64,000 nucleotides of DNA from JANQRX01 sp963663975 (lineage in GTDB: Bacteria > Pseudomonadota > Alphaproteobacteria > Rhizobiales > Kaistiaceae), in the NCBI GenBank assembly GCA_963663975.2, contig CAXXRA010000006.1, forward strand, positions 434,001-498,000, written 5' to 3'. The notes under the pieces were generated by a model that searched no databases, had not been told where the DNA came from, and worked only from the letters and a program-made list of their open reading frames with translations. The translations under genes were made by a program, and so were the position numbers. Numbering within the stretch: position 1 is the stretch's first letter; every line of letters begins with the position of its first letter. Shown here one piece after another: positions 8,362 to 17,645 of the stretch.

Positions 8362-9759
8362 ATGATCCCGGCAACCAGCTTCCGCAACCGCAATGTCGCG
8401 GTTTTCGGGCTCGGCGGCAGTGGCCGCGCCGCCGCCCGATCGCTGTTTGCCGGTGGCGCCAACGTAACCGCCTGGGACGACAGCCCCGCCGCTGTCGAGG
8501 CGGCGCGAGCCGAGGATATCGACGTGGCGGACCTCAGAACCGTCGACTGGCAGAGCTTCGCCGCGCTCGTGCTGGCGCCGGGCGTGCCCCTGACCCACCC
8601 CAAGCCGCACTGGGCGGTGGTGAGCGCACGATCGGCCGGAATCGAGATCATCGGTGACCTGGAACTGTTTTCAAGGGAACGTCGCGTACACGTTCCCCAG
8701 GCCGAATTCGTCGCCGTGACCGGAACCAACGGAAAGTCGACCACCGCCGCGCTGATCGCGCATCTGTTGACCACGGCCGGCCGGGTGGCGGCCTTGGGCG
8801 GCAATATCGGAACGTCGATCATGGACCTCGACCCGCCCAAAATGGGCCGGACGCACGTTGCCGAATGTTCCTCCTATCAGATCGATCTTGCCCCCGGTCT
8901 GGCGCCGACGGTGGGTGTCCATCTCAATCTGAGCCCGGATCACCTCGACCGCCATGGCTCGATGGCGACCTATGCGCGGATCAAGGAGCGGTTGGTGGCG
9001 GCCGCCGAGACCGCCATCGTCGGGGTCGACGACAACTGGTCCCAGGCAATCGCCGATCGGGTCGCAGGACTGGGGCGCAAGGTCGTCCGTATTTCGGCCC
9101 GCCGTCCGCTGGCGCACGGGTTCTATGCCGCTGGCGAAGCGGTGGTCGCCGCCGAAGACGGCTCAGCCACCGAGATCGCGCGACTGGCCGGTGTCACCAC
9201 GCTGCGTGGTGCCCACAACGCTCAAAATGCGGTCGCGGCCGCGGCCGCCGTCCGTGCTCTGGGTCTCGACGATGGCGATATCCGTTCGGGCCTGGCCACG
9301 TTTCCAGGTCTGCGTCATCGCATGGAAGAGGTCCTGCGGCTTGGTTCGGTGTTGTTCGTCAACGACTCCAAGGCAACCAATGTCGACGCGGCGGCCGTGG
9401 CGCTGGCCAGTTTCCAGCGCATTTACTGGATTGCCGGGGGGCAGGAGATCAAGGGTGACATCTCGCTCCTGGCCGACTTTTTCCCACGCATCGCCCGCGC
9501 CTACCTGATCGGCGAGGCTGCCGAAAGCATGGTCGCCGGTCTCGCCGACCGGTTGCCCTACGTGATCAGCGGGACGCTCTCGGCCGCGGTCGATGCTGCC
9601 GCCTCGGACGCAGCCGACGATTCGGCTGCGCAGGTGGCGGTGCTCCTGTCTCCGGCTTGCGCCTCGTTCGATCAGTTCAGGAATTTCGAAGAGCGCGGGG
9701 ACAAGTTTCGCGACCTTGTGCTGGAATTGTCGGCACCCAAGGAGAAGGAGCCAGCTTGA
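8362..9759 (+). CDS. murD: UDP-MurNAc-L-alanine--D-glutamate ligase MurD
   Basis: MurD attaches D-glutamate to UDP-MurNAc-L-alanine with ATP in the cytoplasm. The product has 465 residues. The N-terminal Rossmann-like domain starts VAVFGLGGSGRAAARSL, the ATP loop GTNGKSTT is at about 120-127, and later family motifs NLSPDHLDRH and NDSKATNVDA are present. The C-terminal LSPACASFDQF is the usual MurD signature. The stop codon overlaps the ftsW start by one base (TGATG), as in many dcw clusters. Confidence 0.97.
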   Translation: MIPATSFRNRNVAVFGLGGSGRAAARSLFAGGANVTAWDDSPAAVEAARAEDIDVADLRTVDWQSFAALVLAPGVPLTHPKPHWAVVSARSAGIEIIGDLELFSRERRVHVPQAEFVAVTGTNGKSTTAALIAHLLTTAGRVAALGGNIGTSIMDLDPPKMGRTHVAECSSYQIDLAPGLAPTVGVHLNLSPDHLDRHGSMATYARIKERLVAAAETAIVGVDDNWSQAIADRVAGLGRKVVRISARRPLAHGFYAAGEAVVAAEDGSATEIARLAGVTTLRGAHNAQNAVAAAAAVRALGLDDGDIRSGLATFPGLRHRMEEVLRLGSVLFVNDSKATNVDAAAVALASFQRIYWIAGGQEIKGDISLLADFFPRIARAYLIGEAAESMVAGLADRLPYVISGTLSAAVDAAASDAADDSAAQVAVLLSPACASFDQFRNFEERGDKFRDLVLELSAPKEKEPA

Positions 9760-10919
9760 TGGTGAGCCGCACCGATCGCAGTGCCTTTGCCGAATGGTCG
9801 TGGACGGTGGACAAGGTTCTGCTGGGTAGTTTCGTCGTTCTGATGCTGGGCGGAGTGGTTCTGTCGCTGGCCGGCAGCCCCGCCGTCGCCGAACGGCTCG
9901 GCTACGACAGCTTCCATTTTTTCTGGCGGCATCTTTTGTTTTCCGCCCCGGCGCTGGCGGTGCTGATCGCAGCGTCTTTCCTGAGCGCCCGTTTCGTCCG
10001 TCGCGTCGCTTTGGTCGTCCTCGGCATTGCCCTGGTCCTGATGGTGGCGACGCTGTTCATCGGTTACGAGATCAACGGTGCGCGGCGGTGGATCAGCGTC
10101 GGCGAGCTTTCCATCCAGCCATCCGAATTCATGAAACCGGCCTTCGTCGTTGTGGTCGCGTGGCTGTTTACGGAAAACGCGCGGCGAAAGGATATTCCGG
10201 GCAATCTGTTCGCGCTCATCCTGTTGGCGATTGTCGCGGCGCTGCTGATTGCGGAACCCGATTTCGGGCAGACCATGCTGATCGTAATCGCCTGGGGGGG
10301 ACTGTTCTTTCTGGCCGGGGTGCCGTGGCTGTGGATCGTGGTTCTGGGTGCAGCGGCGATCGCCGGAGTGGTGGCGGCCTACGCGACCTTGCCTCACGTG
10401 GCGGCGCGCATCGACCGTTTTGTCTCGCCGCAATCGGGCGACACCTATCAGGTCGACCGGGCGCTGGAGTCGGTGATCGGCGGCGGCTGGCTCGGTCAGG
10501 GGCCGGGCGAGGGGGTGGTCAAGCGTGTGCTGCCGGATGCCCACACCGACTTCATTTTTGCCGTCGCGGCTGAGGAATTCGGAATCGTCATGTCGATCGT
10601 GCTGGTGCTGGTCTTTGCCCTGGTTGTGCTCAGAGGTTTGTCGATCAGCGCCAGGCAGACCGATCCGTTTGTCCGCCTGGCATCATCGGGGCTGGTGATC
10701 CTGTTCGGGATCCAGTCGGCCATCAACCTGGCGGTCAACCTCAATCTGTTGCCGGCCAAGGGAATGACGCTTCCCTTTATCTCCTATGGCGGGTCTTCCA
10801 TGGTCGCGATCGCATTCGGTATGGGCCTGCTGCTCGCCCTGACTCGCCGGCGGCCGGAGCCGCGCCAGGTCATGCGGCGCGTCGACGGTTCGCAGATTGC
10901 CATTGCCGGGCATGCCTGA
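9759..10919 (+). CDS. ftsW: Septal peptidoglycan glycosyltransferase FtsW
   Basis: FtsW is the SEDS-family lipid II polymerase that works with FtsI at the septum. The ATG at 9759, overlapping the murD stop, gives 386 residues with about ten membrane helices. SEDS signatures are visible: NGARRWISVG after helix 3, QPSEFMKPAFV, the EPDFGQTMLI segment, and FISYGGSSM at about 338, near the end of the protein. The gene lies between murD and murG as usual. An upstream extension in the same frame is open but is covered by murD. Confidence 0.96.
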   Translation: MVSRTDRSAFAEWSWTVDKVLLGSFVVLMLGGVVLSLAGSPAVAERLGYDSFHFFWRHLLFSAPALAVLIAASFLSARFVRRVALVVLGIALVLMVATLFIGYEINGARRWISVGELSIQPSEFMKPAFVVVVAWLFTENARRKDIPGNLFALILLAIVAALLIAEPDFGQTMLIVIAWGGLFFLAGVPWLWIVVLGAAAIAGVVAAYATLPHVAARIDRFVSPQSGDTYQVDRALESVIGGGWLGQGPGEGVVKRVLPDAHTDFIFAVAAEEFGIVMSIVLVLVFALVVLRGLSISARQTDPFVRLASSGLVILFGIQSAINLAVNLNLLPAKGMTLPFISYGGSSMVAIAFGMGLLLALTRRRPEPRQVMRRVDGSQIAIAGHA

Positions 10920-12057
10920 CGTTGCGGGGATGGATTCGGGTCGGCTCGCCCTACTGGCGGCCGGTGGAACCGGTGGCCATCTGTTCCCGGCTGAGGCACT
11001 CGCCATTGCCTTATCGGCCAGGGGCTGGCGGATTCAACTCGCCACCGACCATCGCGTGGATTCCTATGGTGACGACTTTCCGGCCGAGGCGGTCCACATG
11101 ATCCGCTCGGCCACCGTCACCGGCTCGCTCACCCAGATCGCCGGTGCGGCCTTTCGGCTTGGTGCCGGGTTGGTACAATCATGGCGACTTGTCCGACGCT
11201 TGCGGCCGAATGTCGCCGTGGGCTTTGGCGGGTACCCGACGCTGCCGCCGATCCTGGCCGCAGTCAGAGCCGGAATTCCCACCATCGTCCACGACCAGAA
11301 CGCCGTTTTGGGCCGTGCCAATCGTTTTCTGGCGGCGCGTGTGGATTTTGTCGCGACCAGCGTGGCCGGCGTGAAAGGTGCCGAGGCCGCATCGGATCGG
11401 GTGGTGGAAACGGGCAATCCGGTTCGGCCGGCGGTCGGCGAGGCGGCGAAAGTCGCCTATCCCGATCGGGCGCCCGGCGACACCTTTCGGCTACTTGTAT
11501 TCGGCGGCAGCCAGGGCGCGCGGTTTCTCTCAGAGCTGCTGCCGGCGGCGATCGCCGAATTGCCCGACGCCCTGCGGCGGCGCGTGACCATCGTGCAGCA
11601 ATCCCGCGGGGAGGATCTTGATCTGGTCAAAGACGCCTACCAGGCCCTCGGCGTGGGCGCCGAACTGCACCAATTCTTCGACGACCTGCCGCGACGCATG
11701 GCCGAGTGCCATCTGGTGATCAGCCGCTCGGGCGCCTCGACTTGCGCCGAACTAACCGTGATTGGTCGGCCGGCGATCATGGTGCCGCTGCCCGGAGCGC
11801 TCGATCAGGATCAGGCCGAAAACGCCAGCCGCATCGACGAGGCGGGCGGCGGGTGGATGGTTGCGCAGTCGGAGATGACGCCCCAGCGTCTGGCCGCCAT
11901 GCTCACCGAATTCGTCGCCGCGCCGGCCAAACTTTCCGGCGCTGCCGGTCGGGCCAGGGCCCTGGCGCGAGCCGATGGCGCGGAGCGACTGGCCGATTTG
12001 GTGGAACGAGCCGCGTCCGGGCGGCACCGCGACGGCCCCCGCCAGGTGGCCGCATGA
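10912..12057 (+). CDS. murG: UDP-GlcNAc:lipid I transferase MurG
   Basis: MurG adds GlcNAc to lipid I on the cytoplasmic face of the inner membrane and makes lipid II. The start chosen is the ATG at 10912, overlapping the ftsW stop by 8 bp; the ATG at 10930 is an alternative six codons later. The 381 residues show the N-terminal glycine-rich loop AAGGTGGHLFPA, the second loop FGGSQGARFLS, and the C-terminal donor-binding SRSGASTCAEL followed by PLPGALDQDQ. The stop overlaps the murC start. Confidence 0.96.
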   Translation: MPDVAGMDSGRLALLAAGGTGGHLFPAEALAIALSARGWRIQLATDHRVDSYGDDFPAEAVHMIRSATVTGSLTQIAGAAFRLGAGLVQSWRLVRRLRPNVAVGFGGYPTLPPILAAVRAGIPTIVHDQNAVLGRANRFLAARVDFVATSVAGVKGAEAASDRVVETGNPVRPAVGEAAKVAYPDRAPGDTFRLLVFGGSQGARFLSELLPAAIAELPDALRRRVTIVQQSRGEDLDLVKDAYQALGVGAELHQFFDDLPRRMAECHLVISRSGASTCAELTVIGRPAIMVPLPGALDQDQAENASRIDEAGGGWMVAQSEMTPQRLAAMLTEFVAAPAKLSGAAGRARALARADGAERLADLVERAASGRHRDGPRQVAA

Positions 12058-13466
12058 AGATACCGCTCGACATCGGGCCGATCCATTTCGTCGGCATCGG
12101 CGGCATTGGCATGAGCGGTATCGCCGAGGTGCTGGTCAATCTCGGCTATCGCGTCCAGGGCTCAGATGTCGTCGAGGGCGCCAACGTTGTCAGACTCAGG
12201 GAGATGGACGTCGAAATCCGGATCGGTCACCACGCCGACCATCTCGGCGAGGCTCAGGTGGTGGTGGTCTCCTCAGCCATCCAGCGGGACAATCCGGAGC
12301 TTGTCGCGGCGCGGGCGAGATTGGTCCCGGTCGTCCGGCGGGCCGAGATGCTGGCCGAACTGATGCGCCTCAAGCGGTCGGTCACCATCGCCGGCACCCA
12401 CGGCAAGACGACCACCACCTCGATCGTCGCCGCCCTCCTCGATGCCGGCGGTTTCGATCCGACCGTCATCAATGGCGGTATCATCAACGCCTACGGCACC
12501 AATGCCAGGATGGGGGCGAGCGACTGGATGGTGGTCGAGGCGGACGAGTCCGACGGCAGTTTCGTCAAGCTGCCGGCCGACATCGCGCTGGTCACCAGCA
12601 TCGATCCGGAGCACCTCGACCATTACGGCTCGTTCGATCGGGTGCGCGACGCCTTTCAGCAGTTTATCGAGAACGTTCCCTTCTACGGGTTCGCCGCCAT
12701 GTGCATCGATCATCCCGAAGTCCAGGCGATGATCGGCCGGATCGAGGATCGACGCATCATTACCTATGGCGCCAATTCGCAGGCCGACGTGCGGTATCTG
12801 GATCTGCGGGTCGACGGCCGCCGCACGATTTTCTCCGCGCTGATCGGCGATCGGATCAGCGGCGAGCAGCGGACGGTGGAAGGGCTGTCGATGCCGATGC
12901 CGGGCGAATACAATGTCCAGAACGCCACCGGTGCCATCGCGGTTGCCCATCACCTGGGAATGACCGACGAGGCCATCCGTTCGGGCCTGGCTGCCTTCGG
13001 CGGCGTCAAGCGACGTTTCACCTGCACCGGTTCGTGGAACGGCGTCGAGATCATTGACGATTACGCCCATCACCCGACCGAAATCAGGGCCGTCCTGGAG
13101 GCCGCGCGTTCGGTGTCCGAAGGACAGGTCATCGCCGTTGTCCAGCCCCACCGGTTCACCCGCCTGCGCGATCTGTTCGACGATTTCTGCACCTGTTTCA
13201 ACGATGCCGATATCGTGCTGGTGGCGCCGGTCTATGCGGCTGGCGAGCAGAAGCTGGAAGGGTTCGACGCCGACGCGCTGGCCGAAGGGCTGCGCAATCG
13301 CGGTCACCGCGGCGCCCAGAGGCTGTCGGGTGCCGATGCCCTGCCGCAGGTCGTGCGCGAGCTGGCCTCGCCCGGAGACTGTGTGGTGTGCCTTGGGGCG
13401 GGCTCGATCAGCCAGTGGGCGAACGCGCTGCCGGCGCAGTTGGCGGGGCTGGGAGATTGCCGTTGA
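12054..13466 (+). CDS. murC: UDP-MurNAc--L-alanine ligase MurC
   Basis: MurC adds L-alanine to UDP-MurNAc using ATP, the first peptide step. The ATG at 12054 overlaps the murG stop (ATGA) and gives 470 residues. HFVGIGGIGMSGIAEV at the N-terminus is the Rossmann-like UDP-binding loop, GTHGKTTTTS at about 114 is the ATP loop, EADESDGSF follows, and DDYAHHPTEIRA and QPHRFTRLRDL mark the C-terminal domain. The length is standard. Its stop overlaps the TTG start proposed for murB. Confidence 0.97.
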   Translation: MKIPLDIGPIHFVGIGGIGMSGIAEVLVNLGYRVQGSDVVEGANVVRLREMDVEIRIGHHADHLGEAQVVVVSSAIQRDNPELVAARARLVPVVRRAEMLAELMRLKRSVTIAGTHGKTTTTSIVAALLDAGGFDPTVINGGIINAYGTNARMGASDWMVVEADESDGSFVKLPADIALVTSIDPEHLDHYGSFDRVRDAFQQFIENVPFYGFAAMCIDHPEVQAMIGRIEDRRIITYGANSQADVRYLDLRVDGRRTIFSALIGDRISGEQRTVEGLSMPMPGEYNVQNATGAIAVAHHLGMTDEAIRSGLAAFGGVKRRFTCTGSWNGVEIIDDYAHHPTEIRAVLEAARSVSEGQVIAVVQPHRFTRLRDLFDDFCTCFNDADIVLVAPVYAAGEQKLEGFDADALAEGLRNRGHRGAQRLSGADALPQVVRELASPGDCVVCLGAGSISQWANALPAQLAGLGDCR

Positions 13467-14416
13467 CCGCCATCACCGGCGCCGCCCGCCGTTTTGGCAA
13501 CTTCGGCGGTGTCCGGGGGCGGCTCGCTGACCACGCGCCGCTGGCGCCGTTCACCTGGTTTCGGGTTGGCGGTCCGGCGGAACTGCTGTTTCAGCCGGCC
13601 GACGAGGACGACCTGTCGCTCTTCCTCCGCCAGCTCGATCCCGACATTTCCGTCAACGTCATCGGGGTTGGATCAAACTTGCTGGTTCGCGATGGCGGTG
13701 TCGCCGGCGCCGTCATTCGCCTGTCCGCGCGCGGCTTTGGATATGCCGAACGTCAACCCGGCGATCAACTTCGCGCCGGCGCGGCACTCCCCGACAAACG
13801 CCTTGCCGCCTACGCCCTCAATGAGGGGTTGGCAGGGTTGGCCTTTCTGCACGGTATTCCCGGGACCATCGGCGGCGCGTTGAGAATGAACGCCGGAGCC
13901 AATGACGCCGAAATCCGCGACATTCTGATTCGGGCCGAGGCGATCGGCCGCGACGGGGTTCGGCACCGTCTGTCCAACTCGGAAATGGGCTTCGCCTACC
14001 GCCGCAGCGCGGCGCCGGATGATTTCATCTTCACCTCCGCACTGTTTCAGGGGCGGCCCGCGTCGGCCACCGACATCAAACGGGACATGGACGAGGTCGA
14101 GGACCACCGCGAGCGCGCTCAGCCGATCCGCGACAAGACGGGCGGCTCGACATTCACCAACCCTGCCGGCGCGCGCGCCTGGGAGCTGATTGAGGCGGCC
14201 GGCTGCCGCGGCCTGCAAATCGGTGACGCGATGGTGTCCGACAAGCATTGCAATTTCCTGATCAATCTCGGCCACGCATCGGCAGCCGACCTCGAACGGC
14301 TTGGGGAAACGGTGCGGGCGCGGGTGCTTGAGACCAGCGGCGTGCGGCTGTCCTGGGAGATCCGACGCGTCGGCTCCTTTGCCGAAGAGCCGATCGAGGA
14401 GTTTCTCGGCCAATGA
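13463..14416 (+). CDS. murB: UDP-N-acetylenolpyruvoylglucosamine reductase MurB
   Basis: MurB is the FAD- and NADPH-dependent enzyme that reduces the enolpyruvyl group to make UDP-MurNAc. No ATG lies near the start. The TTG at 13463, overlapping the murC stop (TTGA) and preceded by GGGAG, gives 317 residues in step with the coupled arrangement of neighbours. Motifs are TWFRVGGPAELLF, IGVGSNLLVRDGG for FAD binding, HGIPGTIGGALRMNAGA and the C-terminal SDKHCNFLIN. This is the serine-type FAD-binding MurB of the cluster. The TTG start is inferred. Confidence 0.95.
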   Translation: MTAITGAARRFGNFGGVRGRLADHAPLAPFTWFRVGGPAELLFQPADEDDLSLFLRQLDPDISVNVIGVGSNLLVRDGGVAGAVIRLSARGFGYAERQPGDQLRAGAALPDKRLAAYALNEGLAGLAFLHGIPGTIGGALRMNAGANDAEIRDILIRAEAIGRDGVRHRLSNSEMGFAYRRSAAPDDFIFTSALFQGRPASATDIKRDMDEVEDHRERAQPIRDKTGGSTFTNPAGARAWELIEAAGCRGLQIGDAMVSDKHCNFLINLGHASAADLERLGETVRARVLETSGVRLSWEIRRVGSFAEEPIEEFLGQ

Positions 14417-15333
14417 CCCAACACGTCGCCGTGCTGATGGGAGGGTGGTCGAACGAACGGCCGGTATCGCTGTCCTCGGGACATGCCTGTGCCGAGGCGC
14501 TGGCGGCGGCGGGGTACCGGGTGACGCCGGTCGATGTGGGACGGGACGTGGCCGAAGTGCTCGCCGCCCTCCGGCCGGATGCCGCCTTCAATGCCATGCA
14601 CGGGCCGTTCGGAGAGGATGGCTGCGTCCAGGGAATTCTAGAGACGCTGACGATCCCCTATACCCATTCCGGGGTTTTGGCCTCGGCGCTGGCCATGAAC
14701 AAGCCCAGGGCGAAAGATGTGCTCGGCGCCGCCGGGGTCCCGGTGGCCCGATCGATTCTCATCAACCGCTTCGATGCCGCCAAAGCCCATCCCATCGAAC
14801 CGCCCTACGTGGTCAAGCCGCCCAACGAGGGGTCGAGTTTCGGCGTGCTGATCGTCAAGCAGGATGCGATTCACCCGCCGCAGCAGCTCTATGCGGACGA
14901 TTGGCCCTATGGCGATGTGGTGATGGTCGAAAAATTTCTGGCCGGGCGCGAGCTTACGTGCGGAGTTCGTGGCGACGAACCGCTCGATGTCATTGATATC
15001 GTTACAGAACACAAATTCTACGACTATGATGCCAAATATGCGGTGGGTGGCTCAACCCACATCTTGCCGGCCGAGCTTTCATCCTTTGTTTACCAAAATG
15101 TACAAAAGCTTGCTCTACGGGCCCATCAGACTTTGGGCTGTCGTGGGGTCAGCCGAGCCGACTTCCGGTTCGATGACCGCCTTGAGGGGATCGAGGGTCT
15201 CGTTTGCCTCGAGGTCAACACGCAGCCCGGCATGACGGCCACATCGCTGGTGCCGGAGATGGCTGCCCATGCGGGCATGGACTTCCCGGCACTGGTGCAT
15301 TGGATGGTAGAGGACGCTTCGTGCAACCGCTGA
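14413..15333 (+). CDS. ddl: D-alanine--D-alanine ligase
   Basis: Ddl joins two D-alanines with ATP and supplies the dipeptide used by MurF. The product has 306 residues with an ATP-grasp fold. HVAVLMGGWSNERPVSL is the N-terminal substrate loop, VVKPPNEGSSFGV the ATP-grasp lysine region, and EVNTQPGMTATSLVPE the metal-binding glutamate and asparagine segment near the C-terminus. The start overlaps murB by 4 bp and the end overlaps the GTG start of ftsQ by 13 bp. Family assignment is secure. Confidence 0.96.
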   Translation: MTQHVAVLMGGWSNERPVSLSSGHACAEALAAAGYRVTPVDVGRDVAEVLAALRPDAAFNAMHGPFGEDGCVQGILETLTIPYTHSGVLASALAMNKPRAKDVLGAAGVPVARSILINRFDAAKAHPIEPPYVVKPPNEGSSFGVLIVKQDAIHPPQQLYADDWPYGDVVMVEKFLAGRELTCGVRGDEPLDVIDIVTEHKFYDYDAKYAVGGSTHILPAELSSFVYQNVQKLALRAHQTLGCRGVSRADFRFDDRLEGIEGLVCLEVNTQPGMTATSLVPEMAAHAGMDFPALVHWMVEDASCNR

Positions 15334-16238
15334 GCGCTGGCAGGCCTAACAATGTCGGGGAAGAGGGCCACACGCCGCAGGCGTCGCCTCGGCTGTTGCT
15401 GCCGCCGAGCTTACGCAAATGGGCCCGACGATTCAGGCGCATCAACTGGCGATTGCCCAGCAACGCCGGCGTCAAGGGCGCGCTCGCTCTTTTTCTGACC
15501 ACCGGCCTGGCTGGCGTCGTCCTCGGTGGACATGCCCTCACCGTCGCGGCCGCGGTGACGACATGGTTCGGGCTCAGCATCCAGGAAATCAAGATCACCG
15601 GACAGAGCGATGCCTCCGAGGTCGAAATCCTCGACAGGCTCGGCATCGGGCGGTTCCCGTCATTGCTCACATTCGATCTGGAGACGGCGCGCAGCCGGGT
15701 CGAGGATCTGTCCTGGATTGAGACGGCGACACTGACAAAGCTTTTTCCCAATACGCTTCTGGTGGCCGTGAGCGAGCGTGCGCCCGCCGGGATCTGGCAG
15801 AATAACGGCGTCGTGTACCTGGTCGACGACGAGGGCGCGATCATCGCCGAAGGACTTCGCGACCGGTATCGCGAACTTCCCTATGTGGTTGGACCGCGGG
15901 CGGCCGATCGCATGGACGAGTTCATCAGGCTGATCGCTGCGGTGCCAGCGCTCAGCGATCGCATCCGGGCCGGCATGCTGATCTCCGAACGGCGGTGGAC
16001 GCTGGTTCTAAAAAGCGGAATCGAATTGTTGTTGCCGCAGGAGGACCCTGAAACAGCGCTGCGTCGCATTGCTGCCCTGGACACCGATACCGCACTTCTC
16101 TCGCGTGAGATCGCTGCGGTCGATTTTCGCTTTGCCGACAAGGTCATCGTGCGCCTGACGGACAGGGGCATTGCGGAACGCAAATCATTGCTGGAGTCGC
16201 GCGCTGCCGATGCCAAACGCCGGAGGACCAGCACATGA
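15321..16238 (+). CDS. ftsQ: Cell division protein FtsQ
   Basis: FtsQ is a bitopic divisome protein with a periplasmic POTRA domain that binds FtsL/FtsB. The GTG at 15321 inside the end of ddl gives 305 residues; a longer open frame upstream is covered by ddl. After a basic cytoplasmic tail (SLRKWARRFRRINWRL) comes a membrane helix at about 60-85 (LALFLTTGLAGVVLGGHALT). The POTRA domain follows, including the segment from LSIQEIKITGQ to DLSWIETATLTKLFPNTL. The cytoplasmic N-terminus is long, as in other Alphaproteobacteria. The stop overlaps ftsA. Confidence 0.93.
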   Translation: MQPLSAGRPNNVGEEGHTPQASPRLLLPPSLRKWARRFRRINWRLPSNAGVKGALALFLTTGLAGVVLGGHALTVAAAVTTWFGLSIQEIKITGQSDASEVEILDRLGIGRFPSLLTFDLETARSRVEDLSWIETATLTKLFPNTLLVAVSERAPAGIWQNNGVVYLVDDEGAIIAEGLRDRYRELPYVVGPRAADRMDEFIRLIAAVPALSDRIRAGMLISERRWTLVLKSGIELLLPQEDPETALRRIAALDTDTALLSREIAAVDFRFADKVIVRLTDRGIAERKSLLESRAADAKRRRTST

Positions 16239-17560
16239 TGGGTCTGTTCTCCGGTCTCGACAACAATGGTGATCGGGGTGCCTCGCGCCGCCGCTCGCTG
16301 GTGTCGGTGCTTGACGTGGGCTCGAGCAAGATGTGTTGCCTGATTGCGCGGCTCCGGCCACGAGATCCAGGCGAAGCGCTGCCCGGCCGGACCCACACGA
16401 TCGAGGTGCTGGGCGTTGGGCATCAGCGCTCGATGGGCGTCAAGTCGGGCGTCGTGGCCAACCTTGATAGTGCCGAGCAGGCGATACGCACGACCGTCGA
16501 TGCCGCCGAACGCATGGCCGGCGTGACCATCGAATCACTGATTGTGAACGTTTCCTGCGGCCGTCTGGCGAGCGAAACCTACTCCGCCTCCGTCGCCCTC
16601 GGCGGCCAGGCGATCTCCGACACCGATATCGGCCGGGTCTTGGCCGCGGGTCGTCGGCACTCGGTCACGGAGGACCGCACTGCCGTACACGGGCTGCCGA
16701 TCGGCTACACGCTCGACGACAGCCAGGGCATCGTCGATCCACGCGGAATGTTCGGCGACCGCCTGGGTGTCGACATGCATCTTGTGACCGGCGAATCGCC
16801 GCCGCTGCGCAACCTCGAACTCTGCATCAATCGTTGCCATCTCTCGGTGGAACGCATGGTGGCCTCGCCTTTTGCGAGCGGACTTTCGGTGCTCGTCGAC
16901 GACGAAGCCCAACTCGGCTGCGCGGTGATCGATTTCGGCGGCGGGACGACCACGATCTCCGTGTTCAATCGCGGGCAGTTTGTCCATGTCGACGCTATCG
17001 CCGTCGGCGGTGCCCACATTACCACCGATATCGCACGCGGGCTTTCGACCCGCATCGCATGCGCGGAACGACTGAAGACGGTTTACGGCAGCGCCTTGCC
17101 GGGCGTTTCGGACGACCGCGACATCCTCTCCGTTCCGCCGATCGGTGATGATGGCGACGACGTCCCCAACGACGTTCCGCGGTCTTCGTTGACCAGGATC
17201 ATCCGGCCGCGGGTCGAGGAAATCCTCGAGCTTGTGCGCGACAGGCTGAACACGTCCGGATTTGCCGGGCTGGTGGGGCGACGCATGGTGCTGACCGGTG
17301 GGGCAAGCCAGCTCAACGGCCTCGGCGAAGCGGCGCGGCGAATTCTCGCCCGCAGTGTCAGGACCGGGCGGCCATTGGGGATCGCCGGCCTGCCGGATGC
17401 GGCCAAGGGACCAGCTTTTGCCACCGCCGTCGGCCTGCTGATTTACCCGCAGGTGGCCGAGATGGAACAGATCGACACGGGCCCGGCAGCCTCGACCCGG
17501 CTGACCGGAACGGGCGGCATGTTCGCAAGGGTGGGACGTTGGTTTCAGGAGAGTTTTTGA
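16235..17560 (+). CDS. ftsA: Cell division protein FtsA
   Basis: FtsA is the actin-like ATPase that tethers FtsZ to the inner membrane. The 441 residues carry actin-fold nucleotide motifs: VLDVGSSKMCCLIA near residue 28, the phosphate-2 segment CAVIDFGGGTTTISVF, and RRMVLTGGASQLNGL. The C-terminus MFARVGRWFQESF is the amphipathic membrane-targeting helix, which confirms the stop. Two ATG codons (16235 and 16238) could start it; the first overlaps the ftsQ stop. ftsZ follows after an 85-bp gap. Confidence 0.96.
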   Translation: MMGLFSGLDNNGDRGASRRRSLVSVLDVGSSKMCCLIARLRPRDPGEALPGRTHTIEVLGVGHQRSMGVKSGVVANLDSAEQAIRTTVDAAERMAGVTIESLIVNVSCGRLASETYSASVALGGQAISDTDIGRVLAAGRRHSVTEDRTAVHGLPIGYTLDDSQGIVDPRGMFGDRLGVDMHLVTGESPPLRNLELCINRCHLSVERMVASPFASGLSVLVDDEAQLGCAVIDFGGGTTTISVFNRGQFVHVDAIAVGGAHITTDIARGLSTRIACAERLKTVYGSALPGVSDDRDILSVPPIGDDGDDVPNDVPRSSLTRIIRPRVEEILELVRDRLNTSGFAGLVGRRMVLTGGASQLNGLGEAARRILARSVRTGRPLGIAGLPDAAKGPAFATAVGLLIYPQVAEMEQIDTGPAASTRLTGTGGMFARVGRWFQESF

Positions 17561-17645
17561 CGTGGCGGCGTGGCGGCGCTGAACGAGTGCGACATTGGCC
17601 GGCGGACCGTCGAGCGGCCAAAGGTGATCACAACGAGGTAAGAAA